A stretch of DNA of 64,000 nucleotides from Rhodoligotrophos appendicifer (GTDB lineage: Bacteria; Pseudomonadota; Alphaproteobacteria; Rhizobiales; Im1). A program made the translations under genes and the position numbers. Of the stretch, positions 10,102 through 18,453 are shown piece after piece (within the stretch, counting starts at the first letter, position 1; each line of letters starts with the position of its first letter). The notes under the pieces are model-generated. The model saw nothing but the letters and a program-made list of their open reading frames with translations, did no database searches and had not been told where the DNA came from. The DNA lies in contig NZ_VHKL01000004.1 in assembly GCF_007474605.1 (NCBI RefSeq), positions 372,001-436,000 of the forward strand, read 5' to 3'.

Positions 10102-10397
10102 GCGGTTTCTTCAATCCCTTCGCGCCGAAAGCTCGGGGCGCCGGCGACAGCTCCACCAGGATCAAGCATTGGGTCCGCAAATATCTTCCTTTGCCGGACG
10201 ATGTCGTCGTGTCAGTCAATCAGATCTCGTGCCGAGAAGCCGGTTGCCCCGACATCGAGACAGTTATTGGTATCTTCAGACCGGGGGAACCCGTGCAGAA
10301 ATTGCGTCTCTTCCGGCCCATCACCGATGTAACCGAAGGGGATGTAGAAGAAGCCAGCCGGTCTGCACTGATCCGACGACCGGCTGACCCCCAGTGA
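10098..10397 (+). CDS. Small conserved protein of the Zur-type locus, function unknown
   Basis: A 99-residue soluble protein whose ATG (10098) overlaps the TGA of the WD40 frame (ATGA), so it was translationally coupled to it. No signal peptide or membrane segment is seen. The central segment ISCREAGCPDIETVIGI holds two cysteines in a CxxxxC arrangement that could bind a metal or be redox active. A basic N-terminal third (STRIKHWVRKYL) precedes it. The frame is intact although its upstream partner is broken. I do not recognise a named family. Position alone suggests a role in adaptation to zinc shortage. Confidence 0.6.
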   Translation: MSGFFNPFAPKARGAGDSSTRIKHWVRKYLPLPDDVVVSVNQISCREAGCPDIETVIGIFRPGEPVQKLRLFRPITDVTEGDVEEASRSALIRRPADPQ

Positions 10398-10583
10398 ACG
10401 TCCCCTACCCCGTCCTCACTCTGCAATGATCTGAACCATCTCATCATAAGGCCAACCGTCGTCAACGAGCACTTCGGTGGGGCGTAAACACCCTCTCAAA
10501 ATGCGGCGTGCCTCTCGGCTGGCGCCCTGCTCGGATGAGAGCCGCGTTGTTTCACGTCACATCTCAGGAAGATCGCGATTGTA

Positions 10584-10603
10584 TGTAATGTTATTACATT
10601 ACA
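10584..10603. promoter_or_regulatory. Zur operator upstream of folE
   Basis: TGTAATGTTATTACATTACA is a perfect 8-bp inverted repeat around TATT. Its central 18 bases, read on the other strand, are GTAATGTAATAACATTAC, which is the Zur-box consensus I recall for the Agrobacterium group. It lies 27 bases before the folE ATG and 5' of GGAGG, where a bound repressor would block transcription. This predicts that folE, and probably the gamma-carbonic anhydrase, are induced by zinc starvation. Confidence 0.85.
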
Positions 10604-10629
10604 TAATTTCAACCTTTTGGAGGTTTACC

Positions 10630-11265
10630 ATGAATGTATCTGTTCCGGCGCCAGCCCCGTCAGGGGCGACTGTTGTCCGGCGCCGCCCGACGCGCGCAGA
10701 CGCCGAAGCGGCCGTGCGGACCCTGATCGAATGGGCGGGGGACGACCCGGATCGGGAGGGTCTTGTCGGCACTCCGGACCGTGTCGCCCGTGCTTATGAG
10801 GAATTCTTCGAAGGCTACAACGTCGATCCGATTGCCCTTCTGGGAAAGACGTTCGACGAGGCCAACAACTATGACGACATGGTTGTGCTCCGCGATATCC
10901 GTCTGGAGTCGCATTGTGAGCATCACATTGTGCTAATCCTCGGTAAAGTCCATATCGCTTATCTGCCGAAAGGCCGCGTCGTCGGCATCAGCAAGCTCGC
11001 CCGTTTGGTCGAGGTCTTTTCCAAGCGCCTGCAGATCCAGGAAACTCTGACGGCTCAGATTGCCGGAGCCATCCACCAAGTGCTGGAGCCGCGCGGCGTC
11101 GCCGTCGTGATCGAGGCGGCGCATATGTGCATGACGACGCGCGGCATCAAGAAGCCGGGTGTCAACATGGTGACGCGCCGCTTTTTTGGAGAATTCCTCA
11201 CCGATCGAGAACTGCGCCAGGAGTTCCTGTCGTCGATCACAGGACGGCGGGAGACGTTCGGATGA
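10630..11265 (+). CDS. folE: GTP cyclohydrolase I (zinc-dependent type)
   Basis: A 211-residue cytosolic enzyme converting GTP to 7,8-dihydroneopterin triphosphate, the first step of folate (and queuosine) synthesis. The ATG at 10630 is preceded by TTTTGGAGG. An upstream in-frame extension to 10477 is rejected because it would cross the Zur box. The active-site signature [13 protein letters not shown] gives zinc ligands Cys96 and His99, with Cys167 in HMCMTTRG completing the site, equivalent to E. coli Cys110, His113 and Cys181. Family blocks [20 protein letters not shown] and [13 protein letters not shown] are present. VLILGK replaces the usual V-P-F-x-G strand. Zur control would be expected of a standby isozyme. 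Confidence 0.95.
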   Translation: MNVSVPAPAPSGATVVRRRPTRADAEAAVRTLIEWAGDDPDREGLVGTPDRVARAYEEFFEGYNVDPIALLGKTFDEANNYDDMVVLRDIRLESHCEHHIVLILGKVHIAYLPKGRVVGISKLARLVEVFSKRLQIQETLTAQIAGAIHQVLEPRGVAVVIEAAHMCMTTRGIKKPGVNMVTRRFFGEFLTDRELRQEFLSSITGRRETFG

Positions 11266-11326
11266 GGGCCCCTTCTTTCCACGCGCAGTTCGCATGCCGA
11301 TGCTTTGTCCTGCGGAGGAACACCGA

Positions 11327-11887
11327 ATGATCAGGCGCAATCCTCGCGGAGATTGGCCGACCGTCGCCGAAACCGCCTTTATCGACCCCACCGCGATCAT
11401 CTGCGGCCTCGTCATTGTCGAAGAGGATGTCTTTATCGGTCCCTATGCGGTGATCCGGGCCGACGAGACCGATGACAACGGCGATCTGCAGCCGATCAGC
11501 ATCGGCCGGGGGACGAACATCCAGGACGGAGTCGTCATCCACTCGAAATCCGGCGAGGCGGTCACGATCGGCTCCCGCACATCGATTGCCCACCGATCGA
11601 TCATTCATGGGCCTTGCACGATTGGCGACGACGTTTTTGTCGGCTTCAACTCGGTCGTGTTCAACTGCACGATTGGTGACGGCGCCCCGATCCGGCACAA
11701 CTCGGTCGTCGAGGGCTGCCATCTTCCGGCTGGCTTCCATGTGCCCTCGACCACGACGGTCCACTCAGATTCCGATCTCGCTGGCATCCCTCAGGTGACG
11801 ATTGACGTGACCGCATTCTCCGAACACGTAGCGCGCACCAATGTCGGACACGCACATAATTATCGGAAGCTGCGGAATGACTTCTGA
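11327..11887 (+). CDS. Gamma-class carbonic anhydrase-like protein
   Basis: A 186-residue left-handed beta-helix protein with hexapeptide repeats. ATG 11327 follows CGGAGGAA, and the long upstream extension overlapping folE is rejected. The three metal-ligand histidines of gamma-carbonic anhydrases can be placed at His72 (GVVIHS), His89 (SIAHR) and His94 (SIIHG), with the expected H-x4-H spacing of the last two. NIQDGVVIH is a family hallmark. The C-terminal helix (about residues 160-186) is normal. Homologues catalyse CO2 hydration or are PaaY/CaiE-like. It lies 61 bases after folE, likely in the same zinc-controlled unit. Gamma-type enzymes can use iron or cobalt, which would suit low zinc (inference). 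Confidence 0.85.
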   Translation: MIRRNPRGDWPTVAETAFIDPTAIICGLVIVEEDVFIGPYAVIRADETDDNGDLQPISIGRGTNIQDGVVIHSKSGEAVTIGSRTSIAHRSIIHGPCTIGDDVFVGFNSVVFNCTIGDGAPIRHNSVVEGCHLPAGFHVPSTTTVHSDSDLAGIPQVTIDVTAFSEHVARTNVGHAHNYRKLRNDF

Positions 11888-12273
11888 ACGGTCGCATCAA
11901 GACATGAATTTTGGACCCTGCTGATGCTCACATGGCACATTCCTTCAACGTGTTCGCCAGCTGACTGTCTTGAGTGAGGGCGCTAATCAATTCGCTTCCC
12001 GCTTCTGTGAGTGACCACTTCGACATTTGGCGCGCTTAGGCAGCAATGATTGAAAATAGGCCTTTAGCCGAGCGGCAGCAATTCGCAAGCGGGACGGTTT
12101 AGTGGACTGACGGCTTTCGTCCCCCGAGCTTTCAGCCCGTCAGCCGTTTCCTTCTTCGGCCAATTAGGTTGCGCGGCATGGCACGCCTGCAAGACCGCTG
12201 GCACAAAGCGATCTCTTACCCAGAAACAGATCTGGGCACTTGGAATGCACGCGGCCTTCGGTAACATTAGACG
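11888..12273. other. Stretch without a recognisable gene
   Basis: No supported coding region. An inverted repeat, CTGACGG near 12107 with CCGTCAG near 12146, could form a long-looped hairpin. A 67-codon minus-strand frame (12064-12267) has no recognisable family motifs. No terminator with a T-run follows the carbonic anhydrase gene. Confidence 0.35.
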
Positions 12274-13062
12274 ATGTCTCCCTCACCTCTAAGCTCCCCG
12301 CCCAACCCGGCCAACGCTCCCAGCCGGCGCTTCTTCGCCGACATCGGCATAGCTCCCGGTGCGCGGGTACTTGATGTCGGTTGCGGCAATGGTGACCTCA
12401 GTCGGTATGTAGCTGAGCTTGCTGGACCGGGCGGCGAAGTAGTCGCGATCGACCGGAGCGAACAGGCGCTGGCGATGGCGAAAATGACGAACGCAGCTTC
12501 GGATATCGCGCAGATCCAGTACCGGGCGGTCGATCTTTCGGGTGACTTTCCCGATCTAGGTCATTTCGATGTAATCGTCGGCCGTCGCGTGCTGATGTAC
12601 CTACCCGATGCCTCCAAGACCCTGGAGCGGTTAGCGGCGCTCGCCAAGCCAAATGCAATCCTTGCTTTTCAGGAGCACGCACGCGCCGGCCTTCCTTCGG
12701 GACTTGGAGATCTCACGTTACACCGCCAACTTTACAATTGGAACTGGAGCACAATTGCAGCTGAGGGAGGTGATGTGGAGTTAGCGCTCCGGCTCGCCGA
12801 GCTTATGCAGCAGCTGGGGCTTTCGGTCGAGGAAGCGCGCGGCGAGGCCATCTTGCTCCATCCCGACCAGCCCTCATTCCTGCCTACACTGACGCGAACG
12901 ATGCTCCCGCGAATAGTCGAGCGCGGCATCGCTAGCGTTGAGCATATCGATCTCGACACGCTGTCGCAGCGGATCGAGGACGAGCATCGCGCCGCGGGTG
13001 GCATGATCGTTTGGGACCTCGCCTTCTTTATTTCAGCTCGCACCCGACCGGCCTCTCGTTGA
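12274..13062 (+). CDS. Class I SAM-dependent methyltransferase
   Basis: A 262-residue soluble methyltransferase of the UbiE/Methyltransf_11-25 type. Motif I is RVLDVGCGNGDLSRYV (about residues 32-47), the acidic residue after strand 2 is in VVAIDRSEQAL (64-74), the D of VDLSGDF marks strand 3, and FDVIVGRRVLMYLPD is the post-I/motif II strand. The C-terminal 110 residues (HLHRQLYNW-like helix bundle) form a substrate-binding cap. The substrate is unknown. It stands alone, with a short gap before the convergent ABC-F gene. Confidence 0.85.
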   Translation: MSPSPLSSPPNPANAPSRRFFADIGIAPGARVLDVGCGNGDLSRYVAELAGPGGEVVAIDRSEQALAMAKMTNAASDIAQIQYRAVDLSGDFPDLGHFDVIVGRRVLMYLPDASKTLERLAALAKPNAILAFQEHARAGLPSGLGDLTLHRQLYNWNWSTIAAEGGDVELALRLAELMQQLGLSVEEARGEAILLHPDQPSFLPTLTRTMLPRIVERGIASVEHIDLDTLSQRIEDEHRAAGGMIVWDLAFFISARTRPASR

Positions 13063-13172
13063 ACGTCCGTATTCGGGCGACTGCGAGCGCGCACTGAACG
13101 ACGGAGTTGGGGCCCGAAACAGGCCGTCCGGTATCGGCGAGGGCTGGCGATAAGCTGCCAGAGCGACAAGCC

Positions 13173-14795
13173 TCAGCTCCGCAGTCCCGGCGCTTCCTGG
13201 CCCGTGCGCTCGACATATTCGGTATAGCCGCCGCCAAAGAGATGCGGGCCGTCCGGTGTCAGCTCAAGCACGCGGTTGGAGAGCGCCGCCAGAAAATGGC
13301 GGTCGTGGCTGACGAAAAGCATGGCACCTTCGAAGCGCGACAGCGCCTCGACCAGCATCTGCTTGGTGGCGATATCGAGATGGTTGGTAGGCTCGTCGAG
13401 CACCAGGAAGTTCGGAGGGTCGAACAGCATCTTGGCCATCACCAGCCGCGCCTTCTCGCCGCCTGACAGCACGCGGCACCTCTTCTCGATCTCGTCGCCG
13501 GAAAAGCCGAAGCAGCCCGCGAGCGCCCGCAAGGCGGCTTGTCCGGCCAGCGGAAAGCTATCTTCCAGCGACTGCAGCACGGTGCGCTCTGCGTCGAGCA
13601 ACTCCATGGCGTGCTGGGAGAAATAGCCCATCTTGACACTAGGGCCCCGCGTCACCGTGCCGGAATCGGGCTCAGACGCGCCGGCGATCAGCTTGAGCAG
13701 CGTTGACTTGCCCGCGCCATTGACGCCCATCACGCACCAGCGCTCGCGCCGGCGCACCTGGAAGTCGAGACCGTCATAAATGGTGCGGTCGCCATAGCTC
13801 TTGTGCACGCCCTTGACCGTCGCGACGTCTTCACCCGAACGCGGTGCTGGCTGGAACTCGAAGCGCACCGTCTGCTGGCGCTTTGGCGGTTCGACGCGCT
13901 CGATCTTGTCGAGCTTCTTGATTCGGCTCTGCACCTGCGCGGCATGGCTGGCGCGCGCCTTGAACCGCTCGATGAAGGCGATTTCCTTCGCCAACATGGC
14001 CTGCTGGCGCTGGAACTGCGCCTGTTGTTGCGCTTCGGCAATGGCGCGCTGTTGGCGATAGAACCCATAATTGCCCGAATAGGACGTCAGCGCGCCGCCG
14101 TCGATCTCGATGATCTTGTTGATGACGCGGTCCATGAATTCGCGATCGTGCGACGTCATCAGTACGGCGCCGTCGAAACCCTTGAGGAAACCTTCGAGCC
14201 AGATCAGGCTTTCAAGATCGAGATGGTTAGACGGCTCGTCGAGGAGCATGATATCGGGGCGCATCAGCAAAATCTTCGCCAATGCCACACGCATCTTCCA
14301 GCCGCCCGACAGCGTGCCGACATCGCCATCCATCATCGCTTGGCTGAAGCCAAGGCCGTGCAGCACTTCGCGGGCACGCCCGTCCAGCGCGTAGCCGTCG
14401 AGTTCATCGTAGCGGCTCTGCACGTCGCCATAGCGGGTGATGATGTCGTCCATCTCGTCGGCGCGGTCTGGATCGGCCATGGCCGCTTCCAGCTCCGCCA
14501 TCTCGGCTGCCAGCGCGCCGACCGGTCCAACTCCGTCGATTACCTCGACCACCGCGCTGCGGCCCGCCATGTCGCCGACATCCTGGCTGAAGTAGCCGAT
14601 GGTCACGCCACGATCCACCGCGACCTGGCCCTCGTCCGGCATGTCCTCACCAGTGATCATGCGAAACAGCGTCGTCTTGCCGGCACCGTTTGGGCCGACA
14701 AGGCCAATCTTCTCGCCGCGCTGGAGTGCCGCCGACGCTTCGATGAAGACGATCTGGTTGCCGTTTTGCTTGCCGATGCTTTCGAAGCGGATCAT
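13173..14795 (-). CDS. ABC-F family ATPase (ribosome-associated, Uup/EttA-like)
   Basis: A 540-residue protein with two ABC nucleotide-binding domains and no membrane segments. Domain 1 has GPNGAGKTT, LSGGWKMRVALA and IMLLDEPSNHLDLES. Domain 2 has GVNGAGKST, LSGGEKARLVMA and FLVLDEPTNHLDIAT. Between them is the P-site tRNA-interaction linker, rich in Q, R and K (about residues 245-320). These features define ABC-F translation factors, which bind the ribosomal E site and relieve stalling. The start is the ATG ending at 14795 (MIRFESIGK). A further 26 codons upstream are not needed. It diverges from the leader-controlled methionyl-tRNA synthetase, so two translation-related genes share this region. 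Confidence 0.9.
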   Translation of the reverse strand: MIRFESIGKQNGNQIVFIEASAALQRGEKIGLVGPNGAGKTTLFRMITGEDMPDEGQVAVDRGVTIGYFSQDVGDMAGRSAVVEVIDGVGPVGALAAEMAELEAAMADPDRADEMDDIITRYGDVQSRYDELDGYALDGRAREVLHGLGFSQAMMDGDVGTLSGGWKMRVALAKILLMRPDIMLLDEPSNHLDLESLIWLEGFLKGFDGAVLMTSHDREFMDRVINKIIEIDGGALTSYSGNYGFYRQQRAIAEAQQQAQFQRQQAMLAKEIAFIERFKARASHAAQVQSRIKKLDKIERVEPPKRQQTVRFEFQPAPRSGEDVATVKGVHKSYGDRTIYDGLDFQVRRRERWCVMGVNGAGKSTLLKLIAGASEPDSGTVTRGPSVKMGYFSQHAMELLDAERTVLQSLEDSFPLAGQAALRALAGCFGFSGDEIEKRCRVLSGGEKARLVMAKMLFDPPNFLVLDEPTNHLDIATKQMLVEALSRFEGAMLFVSHDRHFLAALSNRVLELTPDGPHLFGGGYTEYVERTGQEAPGLRS

Positions 14796-15143
14796 GCTGG
14801 ATTCCGGTCGGTGCGAGGATGGAGCCGCCTCAAACCATCTCACCCGCTGCCACGCAAGGGGCCGCAGCGTCACATGTTAGTTTTGCCGACGCTCGTATGC
14901 CGACCACGTTCTCATTCGTCTCAGCAGTCCAAGCAAGATAGCTTTTTGGGGGCCGGGAACGGACCGACCGCTTTCGGAGCCGACTCCTTTGCCGCCGTTC
15001 ATGGCAGGAGGTAAGGAGGTCGAAAGCGGACCTTGTAAGACACCGTTGTCTTGCTTCATATTTTGTCACAGGTTTCGCGATAGTGCGTTCGGGCGCACCA
15101 GCCTGAGGTTGATCAGACGCCACCGATCGGCTACTTTCAGGCC

Positions 15144-15224
15144 ATGATCAGCAACGTGTCGACCATCATTTCGACGATGATGATGCCGCTCTCCATTCTG
15201 GAAGCGGAACGTTTCGGCATGTGA
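15144..15224 (+). CDS. Leader peptide with a run of three methionine codons (metG attenuator)
   Basis: A 26-codon ORF (ATG 15144 to TGA 15222-15224) reading MISNVSTIISTMMMPLS and then ILEAERFGM. Three consecutive ATG codons lie at 15177-15185, and the last sense codon (15219) is also ATG, so 5 of 26 residues are Met. It sits 97 bases before the start of a methionyl-tRNA synthetase gene and immediately 5' of the alternative hairpins described below. This is the pattern of a leader peptide whose ribosome stalls when charged Met-tRNA is scarce. The ribosome-binding site is weak (AGG at 15139-15141). No alternative in-frame start exists upstream. Translation has not been shown. Confidence 0.75.
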   Translation: MISNVSTIISTMMMPLSILEAERFGM

Positions 15225-15276
15225 CCTCACCAGATCAACCGACACGCCAGAGCCGCTTCCATCCGAGGCGGCTTTT
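15186..15276 (+). promoter_or_regulatory. Ribosome-mediated attenuator with mutually exclusive hairpins before metG
   Basis: Four segments can pair in two exclusive ways. Segment 1, CCGCT-C-TCC (15186-15194), starts right after the third Met codon and pairs with segment 2, GGAAGCGG (15200-15207), in an 8-bp stem with one bulged base. Segment 2 extended by one base, TGGAAGCGG (15199-15207), is a perfect 9-base complement of segment 3, CCGCTTCCA (15253-15261). Segment 3 is also the 5' arm of the terminator at 15249-15275. A ribosome stalled at the Met codons (15177-15185) would cover segment 1, free segment 2 for segment 3, and prevent termination. Without stalling, 1:2 and the terminator form. 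Confidence 0.75.
15249..15276 (+). terminator. Intrinsic terminator arm of the metG attenuator
   Basis: AGAGCCGCTTC (15249-15259) pairs with GAGGCGGCTTT (15265-15275), an 11-bp stem with two G-T pairs closed by a CATCC loop. It is followed by T-rich TTTTCCTT overlapping the stem end. It lies after the leader stop and 45 bases before the metG ATG, so it would cut off the gene unless the antiterminator forms. Confidence 0.75.
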
Positions 15277-15320
15277 CCTTGTCCGGGAACCGCCTCATCC
15301 ATTTGAGAGGAGTTTCCAAC

Positions 15321-16891
15321 ATGCCAACCGAACAGCCGCGAGGCGTTCTGATCGCGGGCCGCTATCTCACTACCGCTATTCCTTACGTGAACGCTGTGCC
15401 CCATATCGGTTTTGCTTTGGAGGTGGCACAGGCTGACGCTCTTGCCCGCTTCTACCGTCAGCAGGGATGGCATGTCCGTCTTCAGGCAGGAGCGGACGAG
15501 AACAGCATTAAGAACGTGCAGGCAGCGGAAACGGCGGGCCTTTCGGTTGTGGATCTGGTGGAGCGCAACGCGGCTCGGTTCCTCGCACTGAAGGAAAGCC
15601 TCGACCTTTCCTACGACGATTTCATCCGTACCAGCGCCGATCAACGCCACAGACGGGGCGTCGAGCGCCTTTGGAAAGCGTGCTTCGAGCGCGGCGACAT
15701 CTACAAGCGCGCCTATAGCGGCCTCTACTGTACCGGCTGCGAGCAGTTCTACAACGCAGAGGATCTTGACGACGGCAAATGTCCTGAGCATGGCACCAAG
15801 CCGGAGCTGATCGAAGAAGAAAATTGGTTCTTCCGCCTCTCACGGTATGAATGCACATTGCGCGACCTTTATGTCAAAGGCGCCACCGAGATCGTTCCCG
15901 ACGCCCGGCGCAACGAGGTGCTGTCGTGGATCGAGCACGGGCTTGAGGATTTCAGCATTTCGCGCAGCGCGGCTCGCGCGCGTGGCTGGGGCATACCCGT
16001 GCCCGGGGACCCCGAGCAAGTGATCTATGTCTGGTTCGACGCACTCGGCAACTACATCACCGCATTGGGCTATGGCAGCGACGACGGCGACACCCTGTCA
16101 GGTGGTGGACGCAGGCCATCTCGCGAGAACACGTCATCGGCAAGGGTATCACCCGTTTCCACGCGGTTTACTGGCCCGCCATGCTACTTTCTGCCGGTTT
16201 GCCCGTGCCGACACGAATTCTTGTCCACGGCTATGTCACCGTCGAGGGGCGCAAGATAGGTAAGTCGGCGGGCAATGCCATTGACCCCGTACCCCTTGCG
16301 GAGGAATTGGGGCCGGACGCCTTGCGCTACTTTCTGCTGCGGCACATCCGCTCGACGGGCGACGGCGACTTCTCATATGCGCGCTTCCGGCAGGCTTATG
16401 ACTCCGAGCTTGCGGGGCAACTGGGCAATCTCGCGCACCGTGTCCTCAGCATGATCGAGCGCTACTGCGACGGAGTAGTGCCTACACCTTCCGAAGGCTT
16501 TGTCGAGAGCGACAGGCTATTACAAGCGGCCAACCGGCTTCCTGACATGGTGGCGGCGCATCTGCACGCCTTTGCCTTCGACCGCGCTATCGATGATATC
16601 TGGGCGTTCGTGGCAGATGCCAACCGATACGTATCAGAAAAAGCGCCTTGGGATCTGGCCAAGGTCGCAGCCTCGCCCGATGGGGAAGCGGCTGCGGCGG
16701 GCGAGGCCAAGTTGCACGACACCTTGTTGAGCCTGTCGGCTTCCCTGCTTGCGATCGCGAAATGCATTGCCCCGCTGCTACCGAGAGCAAGTAGGAAGCT
16801 ATTCAAGAAGTTCGGCAATCAACACTTCGACTCGAAGACATTAGCGGGAACCAGGGTCGCAGCAGGTATACCCTTGTTTCCAAAGCCGTGA
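15321..16891 (+). pseudogene. metG: Methionyl-tRNA synthetase paralogue with one frameshift
   Basis: A full-length (about 523 residues) class Ia methionyl-tRNA synthetase, interrupted by an apparent single-base deletion near 16098. The first frame carries YVNAVPHIGF (HIGH motif as HIGF, residues 28-31), the single zinc knuckle YCTGC...CPEHG (Cys137, Cys140, Cys154, His157) and VIYVWFDALGNYITA. The second frame resumes at RWWTQAISREHVIGKGITRF and has GRKIGKSAGN (KMSKS as KIGKS, 16253-16267) and a helical anticodon-binding domain to the end. GAGAGGAG precedes ATG 15321. Both catalytic signatures are atypical, which points to a second, divergent copy rather than the housekeeping enzyme. The lesion could be a sequencing error, because everything else, including the leader, is well preserved. 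Confidence 0.85.
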
Positions 16892-17565
16892 GGCCAAGTC
16901 CGCGACTTGCCCCGCATTGTCGGGTCCAGTTTCCCGACGTCATGACTGTGCTGATGAGTTGGTCGATGCGCTACAAGCAGGCTGGAAGGCTGATCGGCTC
17001 ATACGCGGCAGCTTCTGAAGTTTGGAAGCCAAAAGCAGACTGGCTGCTCTCCACCCAATTACAGACCACCAGTGACCTGAGCAGACCTGCAGCTTTCAGG
17101 AAATCGCCAAGCCCGCCTGGACGACTAAAATGAGGGCGCAAAGCGGTCACGGCATATTTTAGGCGGGATGGTAGCAGAGCAGGGACACAAACTCTCTCAT
17201 TCGAGTCTGGCATTTTGGGCGAAAGATAATCATTTGCGCCGACGGATGGTACCGGCCCACTCTCAACCAAACACTTCACCTACTCACATAATTCAAGCGG
17301 TCGAGCAAATGGCAGCCGAGGGGCGGGAGTGAAGTCAGATGCCATAAGGGGTCGTACAGGCCGAATGATCAGTCGACGAAGGAAGCAATCAGCGAGCAAA
17401 ATAAGTACTTCGGCCGATGTTCAGATGAAGCTCGATGACATGGAGAAACGGCCCTGGTCAGAAAATCATAGGTCTGGGCGAGGTCAAGACGGCTAAGAGA
17501 TAGCCACGCTAGCGGCTGCTGCTGTGGCGGATTGACTTTAAGCTAACCGAGGGTAAACGGGAAGG
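16892..17565. other. Gene-free stretch containing a dispersed repeat
   Basis: No supported gene. Small frames here lack family motifs. The stretch contains copy 1 of the roughly 94-base dispersed repeat (17046-17139). The bases just before 17566 give GGGAAGG, the ribosome-binding site of the next gene. Confidence 0.45.
17046..17139 (+). repeat. Dispersed repeat, copy 1
   Basis: From the CTCTCCACCCA region to TAAAATGAGGGCGC this matches 38605-38697 at roughly 87-90 percent identity by eye, in the same orientation. The best conserved core is GACCTGCAGCTTTCA followed by GAAATCGCCAAGCCCGCCTG. It is non-coding and not flanked by transposase genes. It looks like a small genome-dispersed intergenic element. 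Confidence 0.7.
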
Positions 17566-18396
17566 ATGTCCGACAGCGCCACCGTTGACACTATCAGCGG
17601 CTTCAACCCAGCCGTCACCACAGAGATCCGCAAGGCGCTCAGCGACGTCTGCGCGACGGATCGCGTGTCCATTCCCTTGGCGATTGAGAGCGGTAGTCGT
17701 GCCTGGGGCTTTCCATCGCCAGACAGTGACTATGACTGTCGCTTTATCTTCATCCGCCAGATCGACGATTATCTCTCACCTTGGCAGCGGCGGGACGTAA
17801 TTGAGCTCCCGTTGGCCGGAGAGTTGGATGTGAACGGCTGGGATCTTGGTAAGGCGCTCAAGCTGCTGCTCAAGGGCAATGCAGTCATCATTGAATGGCT
17901 GACTTCTCCCGTTCACTATTCCGTCGAACCGGATTTCAGGGATGAGTTTCTGACGCTTGCCCATGAGGTGACGGATCATGCTCTCATAGGCCGACATTAT
18001 CTGCATCTGGGCGAGCGGCAGCGTCGGACGTACTTTGGTGACAGTACGGCGGTCCAGCAGAAGAAGATCTTCTATGCCCTGAGACCTGCCGCGGCGTTGC
18101 GTTGGCTGCGGATCCACCCAGATGAGCCGGTGCCGCCGATGCATTTCCCGACACTCATGGCCGAATGCGACCCACCACGGGACATTGCAGAGATCGTCGC
18201 CGATCTTATAACCAAAAAGGCGGTGACCCGAGAGCTCGGCACCCAGCCTCTGCCGCCGTCCATCGGAGCATTTATCGATCGTGAGTTCGATGCCGCCCGG
18301 GATCTGTTTGAGACAGCCGTACCCTGCCCACTGCCTGAACGGCGCCGGAGGGCGGAGCACTTTTTCGTCGAGCAGGTAAGAAAATTCAGCTCGTGA
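17566..18396 (+). CDS. RlaP-like predicted nucleotidyltransferase
   Basis: A 276-residue protein of the polymerase-beta-like nucleotidyltransferase group PF10127 (RlaP, associated with RNA repair). The active-site pattern ESGSRAWGFPSPDSDYDCRF (residues 42-61) has the GSRAxGxxSxxSDxD layout whose two Asp residues bind metal. VIEWLTSPVHY and YFALRPA-like helices follow, as in the family, and the length is normal. GGGAAGG precedes the ATG. RlaP proteins often sit near RNA ligase/2H phosphodiesterase modules, none of which is seen here. Instead a 2-oxoglutarate dioxygenase-like gene follows 57 bases downstream on the same strand. The RNA target is unknown. Confidence 0.8.
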   Translation: MSDSATVDTISGFNPAVTTEIRKALSDVCATDRVSIPLAIESGSRAWGFPSPDSDYDCRFIFIRQIDDYLSPWQRRDVIELPLAGELDVNGWDLGKALKLLLKGNAVIIEWLTSPVHYSVEPDFRDEFLTLAHEVTDHALIGRHYLHLGERQRRTYFGDSTAVQQKKIFYALRPAAALRWLRIHPDEPVPPMHFPTLMAECDPPRDIAEIVADLITKKAVTRELGTQPLPPSIGAFIDREFDAARDLFETAVPCPLPERRRRAEHFFVEQVRKFSS

Positions 18397-18453
18397 CCCA
18401 GAAGCCCGTGGTCGGCTAAGGTTGCCATCAGCCGATAAACTCAAAAGTTTTCC

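Noticed and set aside
10416-10545. Possible C-terminal gene fragment on the minus strand ending at 10416 (reading [19 protein letters not shown])
   Set aside because: Looks protein-like but too short to assign, without start or family match.
13803-15014. A 403-codon plus-strand ORF antisense to the ABC-F gene
   Set aside because: Mirror image of the high-GC ABC-F coding strand. It has no family motif or start context, and its composition fits a shadow frame.
15100-15320. A SAM-II or other methionine-type riboswitch upstream of metG
   Set aside because: No match to the SAM-II core. The leader-peptide and hairpin architecture explains the region better.
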